Positions 1 through 8,737 of a DNA stretch of 32,957 nucleotides are shown one piece after another (within the stretch, counting starts at the first letter, position 1; every line of letters starts with the position of its first letter). Under the pieces are notes generated by a model, which saw nothing but the letters and a program-made list of their open reading frames with translations, did no database searches and was not told the origin of the DNA. The stretch covers positions 1 through 32,957 of the forward strand of contig JAAYCW010000027.1 in NCBI GenBank assembly GCA_012729575.1, given 5' to 3'. A program made the translations under genes and the position numbers. Origin of the DNA: Actinomycetota bacterium (GTDB lineage Bacteria; Actinomycetota; Thermoleophilia; RBG-16-64-13).

Positions 1-1
1 A

Positions 2-74
2 AGCCGACGCGGGGAATCGAACCCCGGACCTGCTCATTACGAGTGAGCCGCTCTGCCATCTGAGCTACGTCGGC
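2..74 (-). tRNA. tRNA-Thr (anticodon CGT)
   Basis: Reverse complement folds as a cloverleaf: acceptor GCCGACG/CGTCGGC, D-stem GCTC/GAGC, anticodon stem GCTCA/TGAGC with loop CTCGTAA, T-arm CGGGG-TTCGATT-CCCCG. Confidence 0.96.
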
Positions 75-241
75 CGGTAATCTGTGGCGCTCCGGCATGT
101 CGCGCCGCGGGCGACTTAGTTTAGAAGTTCACGGCCAAGCTGACAAGTTCCCCGAGTGACAAGCGGCGGTTCACTTCCCCTGCGGCTCCGCTGCGACTTC
201 CCAAGACGCTCAGAGAATGGATGCCCTTCTACCGGCGACCG

Positions 242-1645
242 CTACTCTCCATCGCCGCTCGAGCCGCCGCCACCACCGGCTTTGCCGCCGTCCCGAGGGC
301 TTCTCTCGGAGCCACCGGTCGCCTCGCTGCCACTCCCTCCTCCGCCCGAACGACGCGGCTTCCGCCGGCGGCGGGATGGAGAGCTGGTCCCAGATGCACC
401 CGGCTGTTCGGCGCCTTCTTCGGCCCCCCTGGAGGACTTGTCCGAGTCTCGGCGGTCCTCAGCACGTGGCGTCTGGCGCCTTCTTCGGTCGGGACTGCGC
501 TGCCCCTGCTTCCCTTTCGACCTGGCCGTCGCACCACTACGGCCGTCTTCTCCGGCACCGCTGCCGGTCTGCCCTGCCGTGGCCTTCGCTTCGTCGGCGG
601 ATTCACCCGGCTCCCGGCTCTTGGTACGCCGCCGACCTCGCCCTCGACGACCCCGACGGCGGGAAGTCTCGGCCACCACAACCTCGACCGGTTCCCCGTC
701 TTCCCCCAGGACAACATCGGCCTCGACCACGGGCATGTCCTCGCCGCCATCGTCGGCCTTCGCCAGTGCTCGCAGCCCGGGAAGATCATCCAACATGGGG
801 ATGTAGGGCGGCTCCTGCACCTCAGGAATCACGAGGAGCCCGCCACCCTCTTGCTCCTCACAAGTACTTAGCTTGACCTCGTTGTACGATCCATCCTCCA
901 TCCGGACCATTATCGCGTCCTTGGTCACGCTGTAGCCCGCCACCACGCCTTCTCCCTCGGGGCACGATACGGGCGTGCCTTTGGGTGGCGCCTCCTTGCG
1001 AAAGCGCACGTACTGGTCCTGTTCATATTTCAAACAGCACATCAGCCGGCCGCACAGCCCGGATATCTTCATGGGATTGAGCGGGAGACTTTGTTCCTTG
1101 GCCATACGGATAGACACAGGTTCGTCGTCTCCCGCGAACAACGTGCAGCACAGGCTCCGGCCGCACGGGCCAAGCCCGCCGACCATGCGCGCCTCCTCAC
1201 GCGCCCCCACCTGGCGGAGTTCGATACGCATCTTGAGCGCCTTGGCCAGATCGGCCACAAGTTCGCGGAAGTCCACCCGCTCTTCGGCATAGAAGTTAAA
1301 GGTGATTTTCTCGCCCCCGAAGCCAATGTCCGCACCGACCAACTTCATATCGAGACCGTGAGCCGCGATCAACTCCCGACAGGTGTTCAGAGCCTCTCTG
1401 CGCAGGTCATCGCTTGCCGCCTGGCTTTCCAGATCCTTGCCTGTCGCTAGGCGAACCACCTTCTTCAGTGGTGCGGGCAGTTCGGAATCATCGATTACTC
1501 TGGGGGGTTCCACCACCTGGCCGATCTCCGGACCGCTGATGGTCTGGACGACCACACGGTCACCCCGGCTAAGCTCTAATCCGGCCGGATCGAAGTGATA
1601 GACCTTGACCCCGCTTCGAAAAACAACCCCTACAATCTCGGCCAC
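242..1645 (-). CDS. ricT: PSP1-domain protein, RicT/YaaT-like (RNase Y specificity/Y-complex family), with long basic low-complexity C-terminal tail
   Basis: N-terminal PSP1-like sequence (VVVQTISGPEIGQVV) with Cys-rich CGRSLCCTLF...GLCGRLMCCLKYEQDQY; adjacent to holB and tmk as in Bacillus-type order. Last ~140 aa are R/G/S/E-rich. Confidence 0.88.
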   Translation of the reverse strand: MAEIVGVVFRSGVKVYHFDPAGLELSRGDRVVVQTISGPEIGQVVEPPRVIDDSELPAPLKKVVRLATGKDLESQAASDDLRREALNTCRELIAAHGLDMKLVGADIGFGGEKITFNFYAEERVDFRELVADLAKALKMRIELRQVGAREEARMVGGLGPCGRSLCCTLFAGDDEPVSIRMAKEQSLPLNPMKISGLCGRLMCCLKYEQDQYVRFRKEAPPKGTPVSCPEGEGVVAGYSVTKDAIMVRMEDGSYNEVKLSTCEEQEGGGLLVIPEVQEPPYIPMLDDLPGLRALAKADDGGEDMPVVEADVVLGEDGEPVEVVVAETSRRRGRRGRGRRRTKSREPGESADEAKATAGQTGSGAGEDGRSGATARSKGKQGQRSPDRRRRQTPRAEDRRDSDKSSRGAEEGAEQPGASGTSSPSRRRRKPRRSGGGGSGSEATGGSERSPRDGGKAGGGGGSSGDGE

Positions 1646-2772
1646 TGAGTCAGGGCCTCCTTAATGGAGCGAAACATATCTCCAATCGCACATCGGGCAT
1701 CCACATTATACCGAAGCCTCTCTTGTGCCTTGCGGGCCGCCGTTACAGCCTGGGTGTAACGCAGAGCGCCGCCCGGGAGTGCCAAAGCGCGCAGTTCCTC
1801 CAGACGGTCCTGGTTAAGTACGGCTCTGTCCGCTCCAACGCACACCAGAGCGAGATCGCGGTACCATCCGGCAAACACCCGAGTGACCGTCCGGAGACCC
1901 TGAGTCAGCTGCCGCCGTTGCTGTCGCTTGACGTTCTCGTCGTGGCGTTTGGTGAGCCAACTCCTCGTTCGAGCGTCCCCGGCCCACTCCAATCGTCGTG
2001 CGAGCTCTTGCTCAAGATCTTGGGCGCGCTCCTTCGACCTCCCCTCGACGGAAGCCATGATCTCGTCGAGAGCCACCTGCGTATCCATGAGCCCGGCCGA
2101 CGGGATATCCCGAGCCAGATCGAGCAGCTGCTCACGTTGCCGACGCGCGCTTTCCGAGGTGGCAAGCTCACGAGCGTAGGCCAAGTCGCCGCCGGCCACG
2201 TGGGCCAAGACCAGAGCGTCCGCCTCCGGGAGTCCACACCGGTCGGACAAGTCGGCCGCTACGACCGCCACCGGAACCGCTGAGAACATCACCGGCTGGC
2301 AGCGGGACACTATGGTGGGGAGCAGACGCTCGGGGTGATCGGTCACCAGGACGAAATGTACGTGCCCGGGAGGGTCCTCCAACGTCTTGAGGAAAGCATT
2401 GGCCGCCTCCGCATTGAAGCTATCCGCCTCCAAGAATACGTACACCTTCGCCCGAGCTTCGTACGGCCGGTAGACGGCGTGCGTGTTGATCTCGGTGATC
2501 TGTTCCTTGCGGATGAAGCTGCCCTCTGGAGCGATCACGTCCACATCGGGATGCAGCCCCTCGAGAACCCGCCTGCAGGTGTTGCAGACACCGCAGCCTC
2601 CATCCGCACAGGTCAGGCCCGCAGCGAAGGCGCTAGCGGCTTGGCCTTTTCCTACCCCGGACGGGCCCGAGAAGAGATAGGCGTGAGAGGCGCCCTGCTC
2701 CAATGACCGGGTGAGAAGAGACACGGCCAACTGCTGGCCCACGATATCCGCGAACAGACTACTCAACTGCAC
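1630..2772 (-). CDS. holB: DNA polymerase III delta' subunit
   Basis: Walker A GPSGVGKGQ, Zn-binding CADGGCGVCNTCRR, LEDPPGHVHFVLVTDHPERLLPTIVSRCQ (SRC motif); neighbour of tmk. Confidence 0.93.
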   Translation of the reverse strand: MQLSSLFADIVGQQLAVSLLTRSLEQGASHAYLFSGPSGVGKGQAASAFAAGLTCADGGCGVCNTCRRVLEGLHPDVDVIAPEGSFIRKEQITEINTHAVYRPYEARAKVYVFLEADSFNAEAANAFLKTLEDPPGHVHFVLVTDHPERLLPTIVSRCQPVMFSAVPVAVVAADLSDRCGLPEADALVLAHVAGGDLAYARELATSESARRQREQLLDLARDIPSAGLMDTQVALDEIMASVEGRSKERAQDLEQELARRLEWAGDARTRSWLTKRHDENVKRQQRRQLTQGLRTVTRVFAGWYRDLALVCVGADRAVLNQDRLEELRALALPGGALRYTQAVTAARKAQERLRYNVDARCAIGDMFRSIKEALTQWPRL

Positions 2773-2864
2773 CTCCTGCGCCGCGCGGGCACCTCGCTCT
2801 GAAAAGCGTCCCGGTTCAGGTCGCCGGTCCGACGGCTGGCCGTGCTCCCCCGGCCGCGCCGTCT

Positions 2865-3581
2865 TCAGTGGCTGAAAAGCTCCAACTCCTCCTCGATGAC
2901 CGTCCGGACGCGCTTCTGCACCTCGGCTTCCGTCCCCTGCGCGTCCACCCTACGGATGCGATGCGGGTGCAGGGTAAGGAGCTGCCGATAGCCCTCGGCC
3001 ACCCGCCGGTGAAAGCCCTCGTCTTCAGCTTCCAGGCGGTCCGGCACTGCCGCCAACCTACCGGAGCGAAGTTCATCGTCAAGGTCCAGCAGGATCGTCA
3101 GATCGGGGAAGAGGCACTCGGTCGCCCAGGCGTTGAGCGTGATGATGTCGTCATTGCCAAGACCTCTCCCGTAGCCCTGATAGGCAAGAGAGGAATCGAG
3201 ATAGCGGTCGCACAAGACCACTTGCCCGTCCTCGAGGGCCGGGCGGATCACCTCTTGCGCCAGATGGGCGCGGGCCGCCGCATAGAGCAGAGCTTCGGCC
3301 CGCACCGACATACCGTGATGGCGCGGATCGAGCAGCAGGTCTCGTATGGCCTCGCCCAGCGCGGTCCCACCCGGTTCGCGCGTCACCAGCACCACATAGC
3401 CCCGCTCCTGCAAACCAGCGGCCAACAATTCCATCTGAGTGGACTTGCCACATCCGTCCAGGCCCTCAAAGGTGATGAGTAGGCCCTTGTAGCCACTCCC
3501 CAGTCCGGCCAGCACAGAATCATCGAGAGAGGCGTCCTCGGGGGGTTCGAGCGGCATTGGGCGGGTACTTCGATCGATCAA
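2865..3581 (-). CDS. tmk: thymidylate kinase
   Basis: P-loop FEGLDGCGKSTQ, TREPGGTALGE, CDRYLDSSLAYQGYGRGLG. Exact start uncertain (several in-frame candidates). Confidence 0.95.
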   Translation of the reverse strand: MIDRSTRPMPLEPPEDASLDDSVLAGLGSGYKGLLITFEGLDGCGKSTQMELLAAGLQERGYVVLVTREPGGTALGEAIRDLLLDPRHHGMSVRAEALLYAAARAHLAQEVIRPALEDGQVVLCDRYLDSSLAYQGYGRGLGNDDIITLNAWATECLFPDLTILLDLDDELRSGRLAAVPDRLEAEDEGFHRRVAEGYRQLLTLHPHRIRRVDAQGTEAEVQKRVRTVIEEELELFSH

Positions 3582-3599
3582 CCTACGGCCTCCTCACCC

Positions 3600-5870
3600 T
3601 TACGCCTTGTCGCCCACCGACGCCGGCGAAGCCGGGGTATCCTCCGAAGGCGCGGCCGCCTTCCGGGTGGCCGCCGTCTTCTTTGTTGTCCCAGCCTTCT
3701 TGGGTGCCCCAGGCTTCTTCGTCGCCGCAACTTTCTTCGTCGTCCCGGACTTCGTGGAGGTCCCGGTCTTCTTCGCGGCCGCCTTGGTACCGGGCTTCCC
3801 GGCCGCCGTATCCTTGCTCTGCGCCGCGCGGGCCTCTCTTTTCTCCCGATACTCCGCCTTCGTGGGGCAGTACGGATCGAGGCAGAGGATCCACGGCCTT
3901 CGCCCACCCAGGATCTTTATCTTCGGGCTGCCGCAATGCGGGCACAGTTCGTCCAACGCGATGATGTCACCCCGTTGGGGCAAAGGATAGGTCTGGTCGC
4001 ACTCCGGGTAGCCCTCACAGCCAACGAAGCGTTTCTTGGTCGCCTTCGATCGGATGATCCGCAGCTTGTTCTCGCCGCACTTAGGGCAAACCCCCAACAC
4101 GCGGTCTTCGGTGATGCCCTCATAAATCTTTGCCGCCATCTGCTGGCGATTCTCTTCCAGGGAACCATAGGCTTGGCGCAAGAGTTCCCGGGAGTGAGAG
4201 ACTACCTCCTCTTTGGTCCGCTCCCGAACCGAGATGAGGTCCATGTCGCGTTCCAGTTGAGCCGTCATCTCCGGCGAGGCGATGCGGGGCGCGAATTCCT
4301 GCAGAGCCTCCGCCATTTTGACACCCATCTCTGTCGGCTCCACCGGGTTGCCGTGAACGTAGCCCCGATCGTACAAGTTCTGGATGATCGCGTGCCGTGT
4401 CGCCTTGGTGCCCAGATTGTGTTTCTCCATAAGCTCGATGAGCGTCCCCTGTCCGTAGCGTGACGGCGGCTGCGTTTCCTTGGCATCCAACTGCTTGTCG
4501 ACGAGCTCGACCAAATCGTCCTTCGCGAGAAGGGGCAGTTCCAAGTCTTTCTGGCGGTTGTAGGGGTAGTAATCGAACCAGCCCGCGTGCACCACCCGGT
4601 TACCTCGGGCAACGAACGGTTCGCCGCTCACCGCTACGTCGACACGGTTCGACTCCATCTCCGCATCGTCCGCCAATGTAGCCATGAACCGTCGAGCCAC
4701 CAGCTCGTAGATCCGCCAGTTTCGGTCGTCCAGATCGTTGCGCCGCGGACTGTCCGTGGGATAGATCGGCGGGTGGTCGGTGGACCGCTTATCTCCTCTG
4801 CTGGGACGGAGTGCGCTCTGCGCGAGCAACTGGGCGACCTCTCGCCCGAACTCGCCTTTCGAAAGGACTCCTAATGCCTCGCGTAGGTCCAGCGAAGACG
4901 GGTAGACCGTGTTGTCTGTGCGCGGGTAGCTTATATGGCCGGCCATATAGAGATCTTCAGCGATACGCATGGCCGCAGCCGCGCCGAACCCCAGTGACGT
5001 CGCCGCGCTCGTGAAACTCGTGGTGTTGAAGGGGGCGGGCCGCCGCACCTTCCGGGAGGTGTGCTTCACAGCCGTGACCTTGCCTGGTGTCTCCAGCTTC
5101 TCGAAGACCGCTTTCGCCCGCTCTTCGTCGGAGAAGCGCTCCTCCTTGTGGACGGCGCTGAACTTCTGTCCTTGTGAATCCAACTCCACCCTGACCGCCC
5201 AGAACGGTTCGGGGACGAAAGCCCTCCGCTCCTTTTCCCGCTCCACCACAAGTGCCAATGTGGGAGTCTGGACCCGCCCCACGCTGAGGAACTGGCTGCC
5301 CAAGCGTGACGTGGCCAGTGAAACGAACCGGGTCAGGGTGGCTCCCCAGATCAAATCGATATCCTGACGAGCCTCACCGGCCCAGGCCAGCGGCTCTGAT
5401 AGATGATCCAGATGCTCGAAGGCCCGAGTGATCTCGTTGGCCGTCAACGCCGAGAACCGCGCTCGGCGGACGGTCCGGACCAACTTGGGGTTCTCTTCCA
5501 GGGCCAAGTTCAGGGCCTCCAACCCAATCAACTCGCCCTCCCGGTCGAAGTCGGTGGCGATGATGAGCCCGGTGGCATCGGCAGCCAGCTTCTTCACCGT
5601 CCGCACCACCACCTTAGCGGTCTCCGTCTTGATCAGCGGTGCGTCGATGAGCGACTTTGGCTCCACCTTTCGCCACTCCGAGTATTCGGGGGGGAAGTCC
5701 ACCTGCACGATGTGGCCTTTGAGCCCTACCGTTGCCGTCGGCTCTCCCTCGGCATCATCGAACAGGTAGTAGGGGACCCTGAAATGCGACTCCTCTTTGA
5801 CGGCCCCTTTGGCCAGGATGCCGGCGATCTTCTTTGCCACGTCGTTCTTCTCGGTGATTATGAGTCGCAA
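3600..5870 (-). CDS. topA: type IA DNA topoisomerase I, archaeal-like core, with Lys-rich repetitive C-terminal tail
   Basis: TOPRIM start MRLIITEKNDVAKKIAGIL, ATDFDREGELIG, active-site region GHISYPRTDNTVYP, tetra-Cys zinc motifs CPKCGENKLRIIRS...FVGCEGYPECDQTYPLPQ and CPHCGSPKIKILGGRRPWILCLDPYCP, then KKxxxx hexads. Confidence 0.95.
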   Translation of the reverse strand: MRLIITEKNDVAKKIAGILAKGAVKEESHFRVPYYLFDDAEGEPTATVGLKGHIVQVDFPPEYSEWRKVEPKSLIDAPLIKTETAKVVVRTVKKLAADATGLIIATDFDREGELIGLEALNLALEENPKLVRTVRRARFSALTANEITRAFEHLDHLSEPLAWAGEARQDIDLIWGATLTRFVSLATSRLGSQFLSVGRVQTPTLALVVEREKERRAFVPEPFWAVRVELDSQGQKFSAVHKEERFSDEERAKAVFEKLETPGKVTAVKHTSRKVRRPAPFNTTSFTSAATSLGFGAAAAMRIAEDLYMAGHISYPRTDNTVYPSSLDLREALGVLSKGEFGREVAQLLAQSALRPSRGDKRSTDHPPIYPTDSPRRNDLDDRNWRIYELVARRFMATLADDAEMESNRVDVAVSGEPFVARGNRVVHAGWFDYYPYNRQKDLELPLLAKDDLVELVDKQLDAKETQPPSRYGQGTLIELMEKHNLGTKATRHAIIQNLYDRGYVHGNPVEPTEMGVKMAEALQEFAPRIASPEMTAQLERDMDLISVRERTKEEVVSHSRELLRQAYGSLEENRQQMAAKIYEGITEDRVLGVCPKCGENKLRIIRSKATKKRFVGCEGYPECDQTYPLPQRGDIIALDELCPHCGSPKIKILGGRRPWILCLDPYCPTKAEYREKREARAAQSKDTAAGKPGTKAAAKKTGTSTKSGTTKKVAATKKPGAPKKAGTTKKTAATRKAAAPSEDTPASPASVGDKA
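3649..3783 (-). repeat. 18-nt-period degenerate tandem repeat encoding KK-containing hexapeptides in TopA tail
   Basis: Protein reads AAKKTG TSTKSG TTKKVA ATKKPG APKKAG TTKKTA ATRKAA: seven units with 6-aa periodicity. Confidence 0.85.
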
Positions 5871-5924
5871 GAGACAGACTCCTCGTAAGCGTTGATTGCA
5901 CTGGCCTCAGAGGCGAAGATAACA

Positions 5925-5941
5925 CGCCGGAGGTACCGGCG
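5925..5941 (-). terminator. candidate terminator-like hairpin downstream of STAS gene, before topA
   Basis: CGCCGG-AGGTA-CCGGCG (6-bp stem, 5-nt loop), 15 nt after the STAS stop; followed on the minus strand by TGTTATCTTC (only moderately U-rich). Confidence 0.35.
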
Positions 5942-5956
5942 ACCGAGGCCGGGAGC

Positions 5957-6322
5957 TCAGTTGGCTGAGAGAGCGTCCTCTACCTGGGGAAAGATGGAGA
6001 ACACTCCGTCAAAACCGGTGATGTGGAAGATCTTCAGAAGGAAGGGGTCATCCACGACGAGCCTGAAGACGCTGCCGCTGGCCTCCGTCTCCTGCAAAGT
6101 GCCGACCAGTACGCCAAGAGCTGTGGAGTCGATGAAGTCAACCTCGGACAGATCGAGGATCAGCCGGCCACCGCCGGCCGAGCCCTCGTCCAGAGCTTCC
6201 TTGAGACGGGGCGCGGTGTAAACGTCGAGGTCGCCCTTGACGTGGACGATGACCGCGCCGTCTCCCACGTCTGTACTAATGGACACGCTCAAACGCTTCC
6301 CCTCGTCTCCCGGGACGGGCAA
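5957..6322 (-). CDS. STAS-domain anti-sigma factor antagonist (RsbV/SpoIIAA-like)
   Basis: VKGDLDVYTAPRLKEAL...LILDLSEVDFIDSTALGVLVG with the conserved phosphorylatable Ser in DFIDSTALG. Confidence 0.92.
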   Translation of the reverse strand: MPVPGDEGKRLSVSISTDVGDGAVIVHVKGDLDVYTAPRLKEALDEGSAGGGRLILDLSEVDFIDSTALGVLVGTLQETEASGSVFRLVVDDPFLLKIFHITGFDGVFSIFPQVEDALSAN

Positions 6323-6395
6323 GACGCGGCCCGGGGTTGGTCACCGTCAATGGTTCCAGTATATACGTGAAGAACAGGATTTTCTTCCGAAACTG

Positions 6396-7100
6396 CTATT
6401 CAGTGTCGGTCGTCGTGGTAGCCGCGGACGTCGTCGTAGTGGTCGCATCTGTGGCCGTAGTGGTCGTGCTGATAGTGGTGGTAGTGGTCGCCGTCAGCAC
6501 CTCCAACTGCTCCCTAACTACCTCCGCCATATCCCCGTCCGGGTCCAACTCCAGGTATTTCTGCCAGGCCAATACGGCTGCAGACTTATCCCCCAAGCTT
6601 TGCTGGGCGATCCCAAGCTTGAGGAAGACCTCTGGATTCGCCGGATCGACCGAGGCCGCTTTGTTTAAAACCGCGATCGCCGCTTGGTTGTTGTTGAACT
6701 CCTGGCTCATATAGAGATTGGCCAGCCGCAAGTAGACGTCCTTGAGGGTAGGGTCCACATCAATGGCATTCTCCATAAAGGCTGCGGCGCGGACCAGATG
6801 CTCGGTGCCCTCGCCCTCGCCCGCTCGGTACAGGTCCTCATAGAGAGTGGCGATTGCCAGCATGGTAGTGGTGTCTTCAGGATTCGCCTGCAACACCTGC
6901 AGGTAGCCGTCCAACTTCTCCTGATTGCTTAGGGGCTGAGTGGTATCGGTATCACCGCCACCCCTGAAAAGAGCAGACAGGTCGAACCCCGCCCCCCCAT
7001 AGCCGACTCCCATGAACAGGAAGCTCAGCCCGAAGACGATGGCCAGCCCCAAGGCCACCCACTTGGCCCATCTTCTGATTCGCTTGCGATCGAGCAGCAA
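6396..7100 (-). CDS. membrane-anchored TPR protein with Thr-rich C-terminal tail
   Basis: N-terminal TM (WVALGLAIVFGLSFLFMGV), TPR-like helices (LRLANLYMSQEFNNNQAAIAVLNKAASVDPANPEVFLKLGIAQQSLGDKSAAVLAWQKYLELDPDG), tail TATTTTTISTTTTATDATTTTTSAATTTT. Confidence 0.88.
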   Translation of the reverse strand: MLLDRKRIRRWAKWVALGLAIVFGLSFLFMGVGYGGAGFDLSALFRGGGDTDTTQPLSNQEKLDGYLQVLQANPEDTTTMLAIATLYEDLYRAGEGEGTEHLVRAAAFMENAIDVDPTLKDVYLRLANLYMSQEFNNNQAAIAVLNKAASVDPANPEVFLKLGIAQQSLGDKSAAVLAWQKYLELDPDGDMAEVVREQLEVLTATTTTTISTTTTATDATTTTTSAATTTTDTE

Positions 7101-7321
7101 AACCGACTCCTCACATTGACTCTCGGCGTTGGTCCCCAGCCCTTTCGGGCGGTCTGCGGACCCCGCCGCAGATTGTGTGACAGATTATGCCGCATTCACC
7201 GTCCGGCGGCCACCATCCTCCAACTCCGCGGACTCTGCTACCGGCCGCGGCCTGCTCCACGCTGCCCGACCCGGGTCCCATGATGCCGCGCAACCGCCCG
7301 TGCCCGGACCTCAAGGCCTCC

Positions 7322-8725
7322 CTAGTCCCCCAGGCCCAGCTTAGTCCTTGTCCGTCCGAAGGACCGTTCCACCTCGACCGGGACTCCCTCCCCCCGGTAG
7401 ACGACCAATCCCTCCACCATCGTCATTTGTATGTCGGCAGCCACACAGTCACCCACAAGAGCGCCCGTCGGTTCTCGAACGGACCACGCCGCTGCGGCAG
7501 ACCCACCCGACAGATCCCCGCGTGACGGGACCCGAACGGCGATGACGTCCGCCCGCTTCCCCGCTTCCAGGCTGCCGGTAACACTATCCCATCCCAGAGC
7601 ACGCGCCCCATCCAATGTGGCCATGCGCAGCGCCACCTCCGGAGTAAGCGCGCCCATGGCCGCGCGCTCCTGACTCGCCGCCAGAGCAGCCCGCATCTCG
7701 GCGAACATGTCGAGGCTGTCGTTGGAGGCAAGGCTGTCGGTACCCAGACCTACCCTGACCCCAGCCGCACGGAGAGCGGAGACCGGCGCTGTGCCGCAGC
7801 GCAGTCGCAAGTTGGACCGGGGACAGTGAGCAACCGCAGCTCCACTCTCGGCCAAGATGGTGAGATCCTCCCCATCCAGGTGTACGGCGTGCACAACCAA
7901 TGTCGTAGGGCTGAGAGCGCCGGCCCGGTTCACGTATTGCATCGGACTCACACCCGGTGGGGTCCAGCGCCTGCCACTCCAGAGTTGCGCGGCCTTGTAG
8001 ACCTGAGAGATCGCGCCGCTGCCTCGCTCGAGGAGTTCCACTTCGGCCTGCGACTCAGCCACGTGCGTGGCCAGGGATAGGCTGCCGCGGCGCGCGAAGC
8101 GCGCCGCCTCCCGATAGAGACGAGAGGAGACGGTATACGGAGCATGGGGCGAAACCCCGACCTCGATCTCCGGTCCAAGGCCGGCAGTCTCAGTGGTGTC
8201 GACGCAACCGGCGCGCCACTCATGGCGGGTCTTCGCCAATGCGTCCTGCAGGCGCTCCATACTCTCAGGGAGATGCGCATCGTCCAGGCCGAAGACCTCC
8301 ACGTAGACGCGGGCGCGCAGCCCCGCTACGCGGGCTGCGCGCCCCACGGTCCACCCCGTATAAGACGTCTCGGCGATCGAGGTGACCCCGCTGCGCAAAC
8401 ACTCATACGCCCCCCAGAGAGCCGAGACGGCGTAATCGTTCTCGTCAAGCCTACGCCGGGCCAGCAACAACCGAGCCATCCACTCACTGAAGGAGCATGA
8501 GCGGGTGAAGCCCTGAAAGGCCGAATAATCCAGGTGAGTGTGAACGTTAACGAAGCCGGGCAGGAGAGCGCAACCTGGAAAAGCATGCTCACTCTTATGC
8601 GGAAACCGGATCCGGAGTTGCGCGGCAGGCCCCACCGCCTCGATGATCCGGCCCGATACCGCCAGCGCGCCGTCCGGGATGGGTGGTCCGCTGATGGGGA
8701 GGACCCAGTCCGCAAGGAGTAGCAT
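7322..8725 (-). CDS. amidohydrolase superfamily deaminase; possible aminodeoxyfutalosine deaminase (MqnX-like)
   Basis: LLPGFVNVHTHLDYSAFQGF, GVSPHAPYTVSS, ATHVAES..E, VVHAVHLDGEDL, CPRSNLRL, GLGTDSLASNDSLDMFAEMR: MTA/SAH-deaminase/aminofutalosine-deaminase type metal motifs. Substrate is an inference. Confidence 0.85.
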   Translation of the reverse strand: MLLLADWVLPISGPPIPDGALAVSGRIIEAVGPAAQLRIRFPHKSEHAFPGCALLPGFVNVHTHLDYSAFQGFTRSCSFSEWMARLLLARRRLDENDYAVSALWGAYECLRSGVTSIAETSYTGWTVGRAARVAGLRARVYVEVFGLDDAHLPESMERLQDALAKTRHEWRAGCVDTTETAGLGPEIEVGVSPHAPYTVSSRLYREAARFARRGSLSLATHVAESQAEVELLERGSGAISQVYKAAQLWSGRRWTPPGVSPMQYVNRAGALSPTTLVVHAVHLDGEDLTILAESGAAVAHCPRSNLRLRCGTAPVSALRAAGVRVGLGTDSLASNDSLDMFAEMRAALAASQERAAMGALTPEVALRMATLDGARALGWDSVTGSLEAGKRADVIAVRVPSRGDLSGGSAAAAWSVREPTGALVGDCVAADIQMTMVEGLVVYRGEGVPVEVERSFGRTRTKLGLGD

Positions 8726-8737
8726 CGCGGGGGCGAT

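Noticed and set aside
156-876. Three overlapping plus-strand ORFs (216-219 aa) opposite the ricT tail
   Set aside because: Antisense shadows of a GC-rich low-complexity coding region; Arg/Pro/Ser-rich, no recognisable domain.
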